In this document: positions 1 through 9,265 of the stretch, one piece after another
Layout of the letters: every line of letters begins with the position of its first letter
Position numbering within the stretch: position 1 is the first letter of the stretch
DNA from: Stenotrophomonas maltophilia
GTDB lineage: Bacteria; Pseudomonadota; Gammaproteobacteria; Xanthomonadales; Xanthomonadaceae
DNA length: 64,000 nucleotides
Direction of reading: 5' to 3'
NCBI GenBank assembly: GCA_002363385.1
Contig: DEVL01000003.1
Span: 1,310,085-1,374,084, forward strand
Program-made: the position numbers and the translations under genes
The notes under the pieces: model-generated
The model's input: only the letters and a program-made list of their open reading frames with translations
Databases searched by the model: none
Told to the model about the DNA's origin: nothing

Positions 1-1
1 C

Positions 2-841
2 GCCCATGAGCTGGTGCTGGGAAGGATCAGCGACGACCCGAAGTCTCACTATGCACAGCTGCAGCCGCTGCTGGATTACGTGATTCCGCGCATGCGCGAT
101 GTCGGCATTACCGAAGGCCGCATCCTGATGGCGCGGGACGCCCAGCAGATGGCCAGTTATCTGCGCCGCGGCCGGGTCGACTGGGTCACTGAAACCTCCG
201 GCACCGCCGTCGCGCTGGGCCTGCGCAGCGGCGCCAGGCCCCTGCTGCTGACCGAACGTAGCGGCGTGCGCGAGTACCACACGGTGTTCTTCGTGCGCCG
301 CGAGAGCCCCATCCAGACCCTGGAAGACCTGCGCGGGCATACGCTGGCACTGCAGAACGTGGCCTCCACCAGCGCCTACCTGGTGCCGGTGATGACCCTG
401 CTGCAGCACGGGCAGACCCCGGAGATCCTGGCCTCGCTGGGTGATACTGCCGCGCCGGACACGGTCGGGTATGTGTTCGCGCGGTCCGAGTCCAACATCG
501 CCACCTTCGTGCACAAGGGGCTGGTGGATGCCGGGGCGGTCAGCAGCGTGGACTGGTCCGATAGCAAGCGCATCCCGGCCAACTTCGTGCGTGACTTCCG
601 TGTCATCCACCGCACCGAGCCCTATCCGCGCGCGGTGGAAATGGTGCGCGAAGGGCTGGATCCGCGGGTGCGCGACCGTCTGCAGCAGGTCCTGCTGGAG
701 GCCGCCTCGGATCCACAGGGGCGCAGTGCATTGAACGTTTTTTTTGGTACCTCCGGGTTCCACCGTGTGGATGCACAGATGCAACGCCGGCTGGATGAAT
801 TGAAACTGGGCTTGACGCGCGTGCGGATGGAAGTGGAATGA
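2..841 (+). CDS. PhnD-like periplasmic substrate-binding protein (5' partial)
   Basis: The reading frame is open to the left edge, and the residues before the first in-frame GTG (position 14) continue a typical PhnD-family strand (LVLGRISDDPK), so the true start and signal peptide lie outside the window. The visible 275 residues resemble the PhnD/TctC-like type II periplasmic binding fold used for phosphonate or oxyanion ligands, including a central FFVRRESPIQTLEDLRG segment. The stop codon overlaps the start of the GGDEF/EAL gene (ATGA), so the two are probably translationally coupled and the binding protein may present a ligand to that sensor rather than to an ABC transporter. No transporter gene is visible. 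The ligand cannot be told from sequence. Confidence 0.8.
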   Translation, partial: AHELVLGRISDDPKSHYAQLQPLLDYVIPRMRDVGITEGRILMARDAQQMASYLRRGRVDWVTETSGTAVALGLRSGARPLLLTERSGVREYHTVFFVRRESPIQTLEDLRGHTLALQNVASTSAYLVPVMTLLQHGQTPEILASLGDTAAPDTVGYVFARSESNIATFVHKGLVDAGAVSSVDWSDSKRIPANFVRDFRVIHRTEPYPRAVEMVREGLDPRVRDRLQQVLLEAASDPQGRSALNVFFGTSGFHRVDAQMQRRLDELKLGLTRVRMEVE

Positions 842-2964
842 GTCGGTTGGGTTCCGGAATGCAGGCAAAGTTCGTGCTGGCGATGAGCGGTGCGATGCTG
901 GTGGTGGTGGCCATCGTGGCGGTGGTGCTGGGGCGCCAGGCGACGATGCAGGGCGAGGTGCAGCACCTCAGCGGCAACGTGATCCATGACCTGTTCGACC
1001 GCAGCGTGCGCAGCCGGGGGGAGGCCTTGGCGCGCGAGCTGTCCGATGCGCTGGCCAACCCGCTGTACTACAACGATCTGGAGCAGGTCGGTGCGCTGGT
1101 GCGCAACACCTCGCGCCAGCAGGTGGTGCGCTACGTGCTGGTGTTCGACGAGAACGGCCGGCTGATCCACGACGGTTCGGTGGACGTGCTCGAGTTCGGT
1201 CAGCCGATGCGCGATCCACTGGCGAGCGGTGCGGTCCAGGCGCGCGAGCTGGTGGTCCAGCAATCACCCAAGGTGCTCGACAACGCGATGCCGATCATGA
1301 TCGGCAACCAGCGTATTGGCGGTGTCCGCGTGGGCATGGCGCTGGATGACGTCCAGGCGATGGAGAAGAAAGCCAACCAGACCCTGGGCGAGCGGCTGCA
1401 GCAGGTCGGCAAGCGGCATCTGGGCTGGCTGCTGCTGATGCTGGGCCTGCTGGTCGGCATTGGCGCAGTGGTGATCATCTATGTGCAGCGCACGCTGGTC
1501 ACGCCGATCCGCTGGCTGGCCGGTGCCGCCCGCCAGATCGAAGCCGGCGACTACAACCTGCAGATGCGCCAGAGCCATCGCCAGGATGAGGTGGGCGAGC
1601 TGGTGCGGGCGTTCGGCCGGATGAGCCAGGCCATCGCCCGGCATGACCGTGAAGTGCGGCACATGGCCTACACCGATGCGCTGACCGGCCTGACCAATCG
1701 GCTGGCCTTCCGCGAAGCGCTGGACCATCGGCTGATGGCCGCGCGTGCCTCGGGCCATCGGCTGGGACTGCTGTTCGCCGACATGGATGACTTCAAGCGC
1801 GTCAACGATACGCTTGGCCATGAAGCCGGCGATGAAGCGCTGCTGCAGTTCGCCCAGCGCATCAGCGCTGCCGTCGCGCAAGCCGGGGGCGATGAGGCCT
1901 TGCTGGCCCGCTTCGGTGGCGATGAGTTCGTGATCCTGATCGGTGAAGGTGATGTGGCCGCCCGCGCCCGCGAACTTGCCGAACTCCTGGTGCGCGAGCT
2001 GGGGCAGCCGCTGGTCGTGCAGGGCAGGGAGCTGTTCCTGGGCACCTCGATCGGTGTGACCCTGTTCCCGGACGATGCCGCCGATGCCACCACGCTGCTC
2101 AAGAACGGCGACATCGCGATGTACCAGGCCAAGATGGCCGGCAAGAACTGCTACCGCTATTACAGCCGGGCGATGGACCACGCGGTCGAGCGCCGCGTGC
2201 ACATGGAGCAGGAGCTGCGCGGGGCTTGGGAGCGCGGCGAGTTGCGGCTGGCCTATCAGCCGATCTTCCGCACCCGCGACCGCCGCATGGTCGGCGTGGA
2301 AGTCCTGCTGCGCTGGCAGCACCCGACCCTGGGGACGATTCCGCCCTCGGTGTTCATCGAAGTGGCCGAGCAGAGCGGCCTGATCGAAGTGATCGGCCCC
2401 AAGGTGCTGCGCGCGGCCTGCACCGAGGCGGTGCAGTGGCCGGCGGGCGCTGATGGTGAAGGCCTGTTCGTGTCGGTCAACGTGTCACCACGCCAGCTGC
2501 GCGGTGGCGAGCTGCCGACGCTGGTCGCCGACTGCCTGCGCGACACCGGGTTGCCGGCCTCGCGCCTGCACCTGGAGCTGACCGAAACGGCGGTGATCGG
2601 CGATGAGATGCTGGCCGCCGCCCTGCTCGACAAGCTGCACCGGACCGGCGTAAAGGTCTGGCTGGACGATTTCGGGACCGGCTTCTCCGGGCTGAGCCAC
2701 CTGCGCCAGGTGCCGGTGGACGGGGTCAAGATCGACAAGAGTTTCGTGGCCGACATGCAGCGCGACCCGGACGACCTGGCCTTGACCACGGCGATCATCG
2801 CCATGGCCCATGCACTGGGCATCACCGTGGTCGCCGAAGGCATCGAGCAGGAAGTGCAGTTCGACCTGCTGGCCCAGCGCGGTTGCGACCTGGGCCAGGG
2901 CTACTGGCTGAGCCACCCGGTCAGCGCGACCGAGGTGGTGCAGATGATCGAGGCCGGCCGCTGA
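838..2964 (+). CDS. Membrane-bound diguanylate cyclase/phosphodiesterase (HAMP-GGDEF-EAL)
   Basis: This 708-residue protein has a transmembrane helix at about residues 8-30, a periplasmic sensor region (about 31-194, CACHE-like in layout), a second helix (about 195-217), HAMP (about 218-272), GGDEF and EAL domains. The GGDEF motif is intact at 360-364. The residues where an RxxD inhibitory site would sit read GDEA, so product inhibition through that site is unlikely. The EAL motif reads EVL (488-490); other catalytic signatures (SVNVSPRQL, LELTE, DDFGTGFS, VKIDKSF, EGIE) are present, so phosphodiesterase activity is plausible. It would make or degrade c-di-GMP at the inner membrane, and it overlaps the upstream PhnD-like gene by 4 bp. 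Confidence 0.92.
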   Translation: MSRLGSGMQAKFVLAMSGAMLVVVAIVAVVLGRQATMQGEVQHLSGNVIHDLFDRSVRSRGEALARELSDALANPLYYNDLEQVGALVRNTSRQQVVRYVLVFDENGRLIHDGSVDVLEFGQPMRDPLASGAVQARELVVQQSPKVLDNAMPIMIGNQRIGGVRVGMALDDVQAMEKKANQTLGERLQQVGKRHLGWLLLMLGLLVGIGAVVIIYVQRTLVTPIRWLAGAARQIEAGDYNLQMRQSHRQDEVGELVRAFGRMSQAIARHDREVRHMAYTDALTGLTNRLAFREALDHRLMAARASGHRLGLLFADMDDFKRVNDTLGHEAGDEALLQFAQRISAAVAQAGGDEALLARFGGDEFVILIGEGDVAARARELAELLVRELGQPLVVQGRELFLGTSIGVTLFPDDAADATTLLKNGDIAMYQAKMAGKNCYRYYSRAMDHAVERRVHMEQELRGAWERGELRLAYQPIFRTRDRRMVGVEVLLRWQHPTLGTIPPSVFIEVAEQSGLIEVIGPKVLRAACTEAVQWPAGADGEGLFVSVNVSPRQLRGGELPTLVADCLRDTGLPASRLHLELTETAVIGDEMLAAALLDKLHRTGVKVWLDDFGTGFSGLSHLRQVPVDGVKIDKSFVADMQRDPDDLALTTAIIAMAHALGITVVAEGIEQEVQFDLLAQRGCDLGQGYWLSHPVSATEVVQMIEAGR

Positions 2965-2966
2965 CG

Positions 2967-3995
<1,029 letters not shown>

Positions 3996-4097
3996 GTGGG
4001 TCAGAAATATCGAGTCACCCCACCGGTGTCGGTGGGATTTCCCATTCTATCCGGCTCGCCGCGCCTGCGCGGCGTTTGCCCATTCAGGAGTTTCAGC

Positions 4098-4667
4098 ATG
4101 GCCACTGTTGGCATGAACGACGTCAAGAACGGGATGAAGATCCTGGTCAACAATGAACCAGCGGTCATCACCGAGACCGAATACGTCAAGCCGGGCAAGG
4201 GCCAGGCCTTCACCCGCATGAAGTACCGCTTCATCAAGTCGGGCCGCGTGGTCGAAATGACCATGAAGGCCACCGATGACGTGGAGAAGGCCGACGTCGT
4301 GGATACCAACATGGACTTCATGTACAGCGACGGCGAGTTCTGGCACTTCATGGACCCGGAATCCTTCGAGCAGGTCCAGGCCACCAAGGCTGGCATGGGT
4401 GGCGCCGAGAAGTGGCTGAAGGGCGAAGAGTCCTGCATCGTCACGCTGTGGAACGGCGAGCCGATCTTCGTGCAGCCGCCGAACTTCGTCGAGCTGAAGA
4501 TCACCGAAACCGATCCGGGCGTCCGTGGCGACACCTCGGGCGGTGGCGGCAAGCCGGCCACCCTGGAAACCGGCGCGGTGGTCCGCGTGCCGCTGTTCGT
4601 CAACCAGGATGAAATCATCAAGGTCGACACCCGCTCGGGCGAATACTCCGCGCGCGCAGGCAAGTAA
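4098..4667 (+). CDS. efp: Elongation factor P
   Basis: This 189-residue protein (MATVGMNDVKNGMKIL...) has the three-domain EF-P length and sequence. EF-P binds the ribosomal E site and rescues stalling at polyproline stretches. The modified residue is visible as Lys34 in the tip loop KPGKGQA, matching the EpmA/EpmB beta-lysylation pathway and the neighbouring epmB. The frame is open far upstream, but the start at 4098 is fixed by homology and an AGGAG ribosome-binding site (positions 4086-4090). Confidence 0.98.
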   Translation: MATVGMNDVKNGMKILVNNEPAVITETEYVKPGKGQAFTRMKYRFIKSGRVVEMTMKATDDVEKADVVDTNMDFMYSDGEFWHFMDPESFEQVQATKAGMGGAEKWLKGEESCIVTLWNGEPIFVQPPNFVELKITETDPGVRGDTSGGGGKPATLETGAVVRVPLFVNQDEIIKVDTRSGEYSARAGK

Positions 4668-4701
4668 TCCGGGTATGCGGCAGCGCATTCGCGCTGGCGC
4701 T

Positions 4702-4728
4702 CCCACGATCCGCGCTGCGGATCGTGGG
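4702..4728. repeat. Intergenic 12-bp perfect stem-loop
   Basis: CCCACGATCCGC and GCGGATCGTGGG flank a 3-nt loop, about 35 bp after efp. There is no T-tract, so it is more likely a REP-type palindrome or a mRNA 3'-end stabiliser than an intrinsic terminator. The rest of the 227-bp efp-mtaD gap shows no gene. Confidence 0.6.
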
Positions 4729-4894
4729 CCCCGACTCACCAGCACCCACATCCCGCCGCTTCGCGGCCGTCCCTGACTCAGGGGCCAGTCCTCCAGAAGC
4801 ATCGCGGTAGCCGTCCAGCATGGGGCCGGTCTTCTGAAGGTTCGAGGTAGGCCCTGCCGCAGGCTGACCTGTTTCTCCAGCAAAGTGAGTCCGC

Positions 4895-6238
4895 ATGACC
4901 GACACCGCCCGCATTCCCGAAACCTGTGACCTGTTGATCGAAGCCGGTTACGTGGTCCCGATCGAACCGCATGCGGTGGTGCTGGAAGACCATGCCGTGG
5001 CGGTGCGTGGCAGTGAGATCATCGCGATCCTGCCGCGTGCCGAGGCGCGCGAGCGCTTTGCGCCGAAGCAGACCGTCTCGCGCCCGGACGCGGCGCTGAT
5101 GCCGGGCCTGGTCAACGCGCATACCCACAATCCCATGACCCTGCTGCGGGGCGTCGCCGACGACCTGCCGCTGATGGTGTGGCTGCAGCAGCACATCTGG
5201 CCGGTCGAGGCGGCGGTGATCGGGCCGGAGTTCGTGGCCGACGGCACCACCCTGGCGATCGCCGAGATGCTGCGCGGCGGTACCACCTGCGCCAACGAAA
5301 ACTACTTCTTCTCCGACGTCCAGGCCGCCGTCTACAAGCAGCACGGGTTCCGTGCGCTGGTCGGTGCGGTGATCATCGATTTCCCGACCGCCTGGGCCAA
5401 GACCGACGACGAGTACTTCGCCAAGGCCGGCGAGCTGCACGACCAGTGGCGCAACGATCCGCTGATCGGCACCTCGTTCGCCCCGCACGCGCCGTACACC
5501 GTCAACGACGCCAATTTCGAACGTGTGCGCATGTTGTCCGACCAGCTGGACATGCAGGTGCACCTGCACACGCATGAAACCGCGCAGGAAATCAGCGACT
5601 CGATCAAGCTGCACGGTCAGCGCCCGCTGGCGCGTCTGGATCGCCTGGGCCTGGTCAACGACCGCCTGATCGCGGTGCACATGACCCAGCTGACCGAGGC
5701 CGAAATCCACCTGTGCGCCGAGCGTGGCGTCAGCGTGGTGCATTGCCCCGAATCCAATCTCAAGCTCGCCTCCGGCTTCTGCCCGGCCTGCGCCCTGCAG
5801 CGCGCTGGCGTGAACCTGGCCATCGGCACCGACGGCTGCGCCAGCAACAACGACCTGGACATGTTCAGCGAGAACCGGACCGCGGCCATCCTGGCCAAGG
5901 CCGTGGCCAATGACGCCACCGCGCTGGACGCGGCCACCACGCTGCGCGCGGCGACGCTGGGTGGCGCGCGCGCGCTGGGCTTCGGCGACCGCATCGGCTC
6001 GATCCAGGTCGGCAAGCAGGCCGATCTGGTCTGCGTGGATCTGTCCGCACTGGAAACCCAACCGCTTCACCATGTGCTCTCGCAGCTCGTCTACGCCGCC
6101 GGCCGCCATCAGGTCAGCGATGTCTGGATCGCCGGCCAGCCCAAGCTGGTCCAGCGCGAACTGGTCGGCATGGACACCGCCGCGATCGTCGCCAACGCCC
6201 GCCAGTGGCGCGAGCGTATCCGACACATCCGTGCTTGA
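4895..6238 (+). CDS. mtaD: 5-methylthioadenosine/S-adenosylhomocysteine deaminase-type amidohydrolase
   Basis: A 447-residue amidohydrolase of the TRZ/ATZ class. Metal-site motifs are visible: VNAHTHNP near residue 75, HLHTHET in the middle and GTDGCASNNDLD in the C-terminal third. Members deaminate methylthioadenosine, S-adenosylhomocysteine or related adenosines in the cytoplasm for methionine and purine salvage. It lies 16 bp before ubiG, a SAM-dependent methyltransferase that yields S-adenosylhomocysteine, so a role in by-product recycling is plausible. Exact substrate preference cannot be read from sequence. Confidence 0.85.
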   Translation: MTDTARIPETCDLLIEAGYVVPIEPHAVVLEDHAVAVRGSEIIAILPRAEARERFAPKQTVSRPDAALMPGLVNAHTHNPMTLLRGVADDLPLMVWLQQHIWPVEAAVIGPEFVADGTTLAIAEMLRGGTTCANENYFFSDVQAAVYKQHGFRALVGAVIIDFPTAWAKTDDEYFAKAGELHDQWRNDPLIGTSFAPHAPYTVNDANFERVRMLSDQLDMQVHLHTHETAQEISDSIKLHGQRPLARLDRLGLVNDRLIAVHMTQLTEAEIHLCAERGVSVVHCPESNLKLASGFCPACALQRAGVNLAIGTDGCASNNDLDMFSENRTAAILAKAVANDATALDAATTLRAATLGGARALGFGDRIGSIQVGKQADLVCVDLSALETQPLHHVLSQLVYAAGRHQVSDVWIAGQPKLVQRELVGMDTAAIVANARQWRERIRHIRA

Positions 6239-6254
6239 TGCACCAAGGATCCCC

Positions 6255-6986
6255 ATGAATACCCCCCATGCCTCCACCAATTTCGATCAGGCCGAACTGG
6301 ACAAGTTCGCCGCGCTCGCCAACCGCTGGTGGGACGTCGATGGCCCGCAGAAGCCGCTGCATGCACTGAACCCGGTGCGCCTGCAGTACGTGGCCCAGCG
6401 CGTGACGCTGCGTGGCGCCCGCGTGCTCGACATCGGCTGCGGTGGCGGCCTGCTCAGCGAAGCGCTGGCCAAGGAAGGCGCGGATGTCACCGCGATCGAC
6501 CTGGCCCCGGAGCTGGTCAAGGTCGCACGCCTGCACGGGCTGGAGTCGGGCGTCACCGTTGACTACCGCATGCAGGCCGCTGAGGACCTGGCCGCCGAAC
6601 AGCCGGGCAGCTTCGATGTGGTGACCTGCATGGAAATGCTGGAGCATGTGCCGGACCCGGGCGCGATCATCGCCGCCTGCCACCGCCTGCTCAAGCCCGG
6701 CGGTCAGCTGTTCCTGTCCACCGTCAACCGCACCCCGGCCGCGTTCGCCGTGGCGATCGTCGGCGCCGAGTATGTGGCGCGGCTGCTGCCCAAGGGCACG
6801 CATCACTACCAGGATTTCATCAAGCCGGCCGAGCTGGGCAAGTGGCTGCGCGAGGCCGATTTCAACCTGCGTGACGTCAGTGGCATGGCCTACGAGCCGT
6901 GGCGCAACCGTGCCCGCCTGAGCACGCGCACCGACATCAATTACCTGGCCCACGCGGTCAAGCCGGACGACGCCGCACGTGTCTGA
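6255..6986 (+). CDS. ubiG: Ubiquinone biosynthesis O-methyltransferase UbiG
   Basis: A 243-residue class I SAM methyltransferase with motif I DIGCGGGLLSEALA and the UbiG-specific N-terminus (NRWWDVDGPQKPLHALNPVRL). It performs both O-methylation steps of ubiquinone synthesis at the membrane surface. The frame is open well upstream, overlapping mtaD, but the start at 6255 (MNTPHAS) fits the family and follows an AAGGA ribosome-binding site. It overlaps gph by 8 bp. Confidence 0.95.
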   Translation: MNTPHASTNFDQAELDKFAALANRWWDVDGPQKPLHALNPVRLQYVAQRVTLRGARVLDIGCGGGLLSEALAKEGADVTAIDLAPELVKVARLHGLESGVTVDYRMQAAEDLAAEQPGSFDVVTCMEMLEHVPDPGAIIAACHRLLKPGGQLFLSTVNRTPAAFAVAIVGAEYVARLLPKGTHHYQDFIKPAELGKWLREADFNLRDVSGMAYEPWRNRARLSTRTDINYLAHAVKPDDAARV

Positions 6987-7662
6987 GTCCGGTTTCCCGC
7001 CGGCGGTGCTGTTCGATCTGGACGGCACCCTGCTGGACAGCGCTCCGGACATGCTGGCCACCGCCAACGCGATGCTGGCCGCCCGCGGGCGCGCGCCGAT
7101 CACCCTGGACGCGCTGCGTCCGGTGGTCTCCAAGGGCTCGCGCGCGATGGTCTCGGTGGCCTTTCCCGAGCTGGGGCAGGATGAACGTGATGCGCTGGTG
7201 CCGGAGTTCCTGAAACGCTACGAAGGCCTGATCGGACAGCACGCGGTGCTGTTTGACGGCATCGCCGGCATGCTCGATGCACTCGAGGGCGCCGGCTGTG
7301 TCTGGGGCATCGTCACCAACAAGCCTGAATACCTGGCCCGGTTGATCGTGCCGCAGCTGGGCTGGGAACAGCGCTGCAAGGTACTGATCGGCGGCGACAC
7401 CCTGGCCCAGCGCAAACCGCATCCGCTGCCGCTGCTGGCCGCTGCCGAACGCATGGGCATCGCCCCGGGCACCTGTGTCTATGTAGGCGATGACGAGCGC
7501 GACATCGTCGCCGCCAACGCCGCCGGCATGGCGTCGGTCGCCGCCCTGTGGGGTTACCGGCTCGACGCCGACGATCCCGCGGCCTGGGGCGCCGATACGC
7601 TGACCGCACTTCCCGAACACCTGCAACATGCCAAGGCGTGGCCGCTTCCGCGCACGCTCTAG
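6979..7662 (+). CDS. gph: HAD phosphatase, phosphoglycolate phosphatase type
   Basis: A 227-residue HAD-superfamily hydrolase with a GTG start inside the end of ubiG. The nucleophile motif FDLDGTLLD (Asp13, Asp15), motif II IVTNK, and the C-terminal GDDERDI motif IV are present. The family removes phosphate from 2-phosphoglycolate, a DNA-repair by-product, but many homologues act on other small phosphates. Its tight coupling to ubiG suggests co-translation. Confidence 0.85.
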   Translation: MSESGFPPAVLFDLDGTLLDSAPDMLATANAMLAARGRAPITLDALRPVVSKGSRAMVSVAFPELGQDERDALVPEFLKRYEGLIGQHAVLFDGIAGMLDALEGAGCVWGIVTNKPEYLARLIVPQLGWEQRCKVLIGGDTLAQRKPHPLPLLAAAERMGIAPGTCVYVGDDERDIVAANAAGMASVAALWGYRLDADDPAAWGADTLTALPEHLQHAKAWPLPRTL

Positions 7663-7680
7663 CCTTTCAAGGAATACACC

Positions 7681-8388
7681 GTGAGTACTCCCAGCGCCCT
7701 GGACAGTTTCCTGGACAAGTGGCGGACCCGCTGGCCCGAGTGGCAGGTGGCCGAACGCTTCGTGCCCGAGAGCCAGCGCACCCTGGTGGTGGCGTGGTTC
7801 TCGCTGCTGCAGGAGTTCGACGACATCCTCAATACCGCCGGCGATCCGATGCCGTCCGACGCCAAACTGGCGTGGTGGGGTGAGGAGCTGCGCAGCTGGT
7901 CCGTGCAGCGCTCGCGCCATCCGCTGGGGCGGGTGCTCGAGCCGGTGCGTGCGCCGTGGGCAGCGCTGGCCGAAACGCTGCCGGATCTGATTGAAGCGCG
8001 GGCGGTGCCGGTGGATCCGGGCCACGCGCTGCGTTCGCTGCAGGCCTATGCGGCCGCAGTGGCGGCGGTCGAAGCGGTGATGTTCGATACCCCGGCACGT
8101 GGCGATGTCGCGACACCGGTGCTGGTGCAGACGCTGGCGCAGCGCCTGCATGAGAGTGGCGTTGCCGCCATTCCGCGTTCGCTGCTGGCCGAGGATGACA
8201 ACCAGGCGTCGCGCACATGGGCGCAGCAGTTGCTGGCGAAGTGGCCGGCGCGCGTTGCCGGCCCGCGGCCCCGCCGGCTGTACGCCGCGTTGGCCCGTGC
8301 CCGCCAGCAGACCTGGGCGCAGGACCGCCAGTACCAGGCCACGCCGATGCGTACGCTGTGGCAGAGCTGGTGGGCTGCGCGAGGCTGA
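7681..8388 (+). CDS. Phytoene/squalene synthase-like protein
   Basis: A 235-residue protein with a GTG start, 18 bp after gph. The helix-rich sequence EFDDILNTAGDPMPSDAKLAWWGEELRSW resembles the first substrate-binding region of phytoene/squalene synthases, but the classical second Asp-rich motif is not clear (EDDNQ near residue 170 is a weak candidate) and the protein is shorter than true synthases. It may be a non-catalytic homologue, comparable to NDUFAF6-like proteins. It could relate to the neighbouring quinone gene, but that is inference. Confidence 0.6.
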   Translation: MSTPSALDSFLDKWRTRWPEWQVAERFVPESQRTLVVAWFSLLQEFDDILNTAGDPMPSDAKLAWWGEELRSWSVQRSRHPLGRVLEPVRAPWAALAETLPDLIEARAVPVDPGHALRSLQAYAAAVAAVEAVMFDTPARGDVATPVLVQTLAQRLHESGVAAIPRSLLAEDDNQASRTWAQQLLAKWPARVAGPRPRRLYAALARARQQTWAQDRQYQATPMRTLWQSWWAARG

Positions 8389-8395
8389 GGGTGAC

Positions 8396-8414
8396 TGCCG
8401 GCCAGCGGCCGGCA
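8396..8414. terminator. Palindrome between convergent genes
   Basis: TGCCGGCC and GGCCGGCA pair perfectly across a 3-nt loop in the 31-bp gap between two convergent genes. It lacks a T-tract, so it is either a weak bidirectional terminator or a REP-type element. Confidence 0.45.
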
Positions 8415-8419
8415 CGCCG

Positions 8420-9265
8420 TTACTTGCCGCGTTCCAGCACCAGCAGCGGGTCGATGCGGGTATCGAACCAGTTCATGCCCCAATGCAGATGCGGGCCGGT
8501 CGCGCGACCGGTCGCACCGACCGCCGCGATCACCTGGCCCTGCTCGACACGGTCGCCGACCTTCACGTCGATGCGCGACAGATGCAGGAAATTCGAGCTG
8601 ATCCCGAAGCCGTGATCCAGCAGCAGCGTGCCGCCGGTCAGATACAGGTCCGGGCCAGCGAAGGTGACCACGCCGGCGGCCGGTGCCTTCACCGGGGTGC
8701 CGGTCGGCACCGCAATGTCCATGCCGGAGTGACCCGAACCGGGTTGGCCGTTATAGACGCGCGCATTGCCGAAGCGGCCGCTGATGCGGCCCTGCACCGG
8801 CCAGATGAAGGCCTGGGCGAAGTCCGCCCGGTTGTCATCGCGGGCCCGCGCGGCCGTGACCTGCGCCTGCTCGCGCTTGATCCGCTCGGCAATCGCCGGC
8901 GGCGGATTGACGGTTTTCGGCGGTACGCCGTTGACGCGCTCGGTCGGCCAGTCGCGCGGGGTGACCGCGATGTTGGCCGTTTCACTGTCGCCGTCCGGTC
9001 GCGTCACCTGCACCTGCAGCGGACCCTTCTCGTCGCGGCCAATGCCAAACACCACGCTGCCGTAACCGCTCACGCGAAGGCTGCGGCCGCCGTACTGCAC
9101 GACGCTGCCGGCCGGCACCTTGCCGATCACCATCGCGCCCTGCGAGGCGCTGGCCGGAAACACTACGCGCGCATCAGCCTGGGCCACGGCGGGCGAGGGC
9201 AGCAGACTGCCCATCGCCACGACGCCGGCGGCCGCCAGGGCCGCGCTCAACACCCGTGCCCGCAT
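8420..9265 (-). CDS. Exported M23-family peptidase (LytM domain)
   Basis: A 281-residue protein beginning MRARVLSAALAAAGVV with a Sec signal peptide ending near AVAQ. The C-terminal 110 residues form a LytM/M23 metallopeptidase domain with the zinc motifs HSGMD and GPHLHW intact. It would cut peptidoglycan cross-links in the periplasm or activate an amidase. The start at 9265 overlaps the pyrC stop by one base (TGATG), implying translational coupling; a longer frame to 9325 exists but would lie inside pyrC and lacks a signal sequence. Confidence 0.88.
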   Translation of the reverse strand: MRARVLSAALAAAGVVAMGSLLPSPAVAQADARVVFPASASQGAMVIGKVPAGSVVQYGGRSLRVSGYGSVVFGIGRDEKGPLQVQVTRPDGDSETANIAVTPRDWPTERVNGVPPKTVNPPPAIAERIKREQAQVTAARARDDNRADFAQAFIWPVQGRISGRFGNARVYNGQPGSGHSGMDIAVPTGTPVKAPAAGVVTFAGPDLYLTGGTLLLDHGFGISSNFLHLSRIDVKVGDRVEQGQVIAAVGATGRATGPHLHWGMNWFDTRIDPLLVLERGK

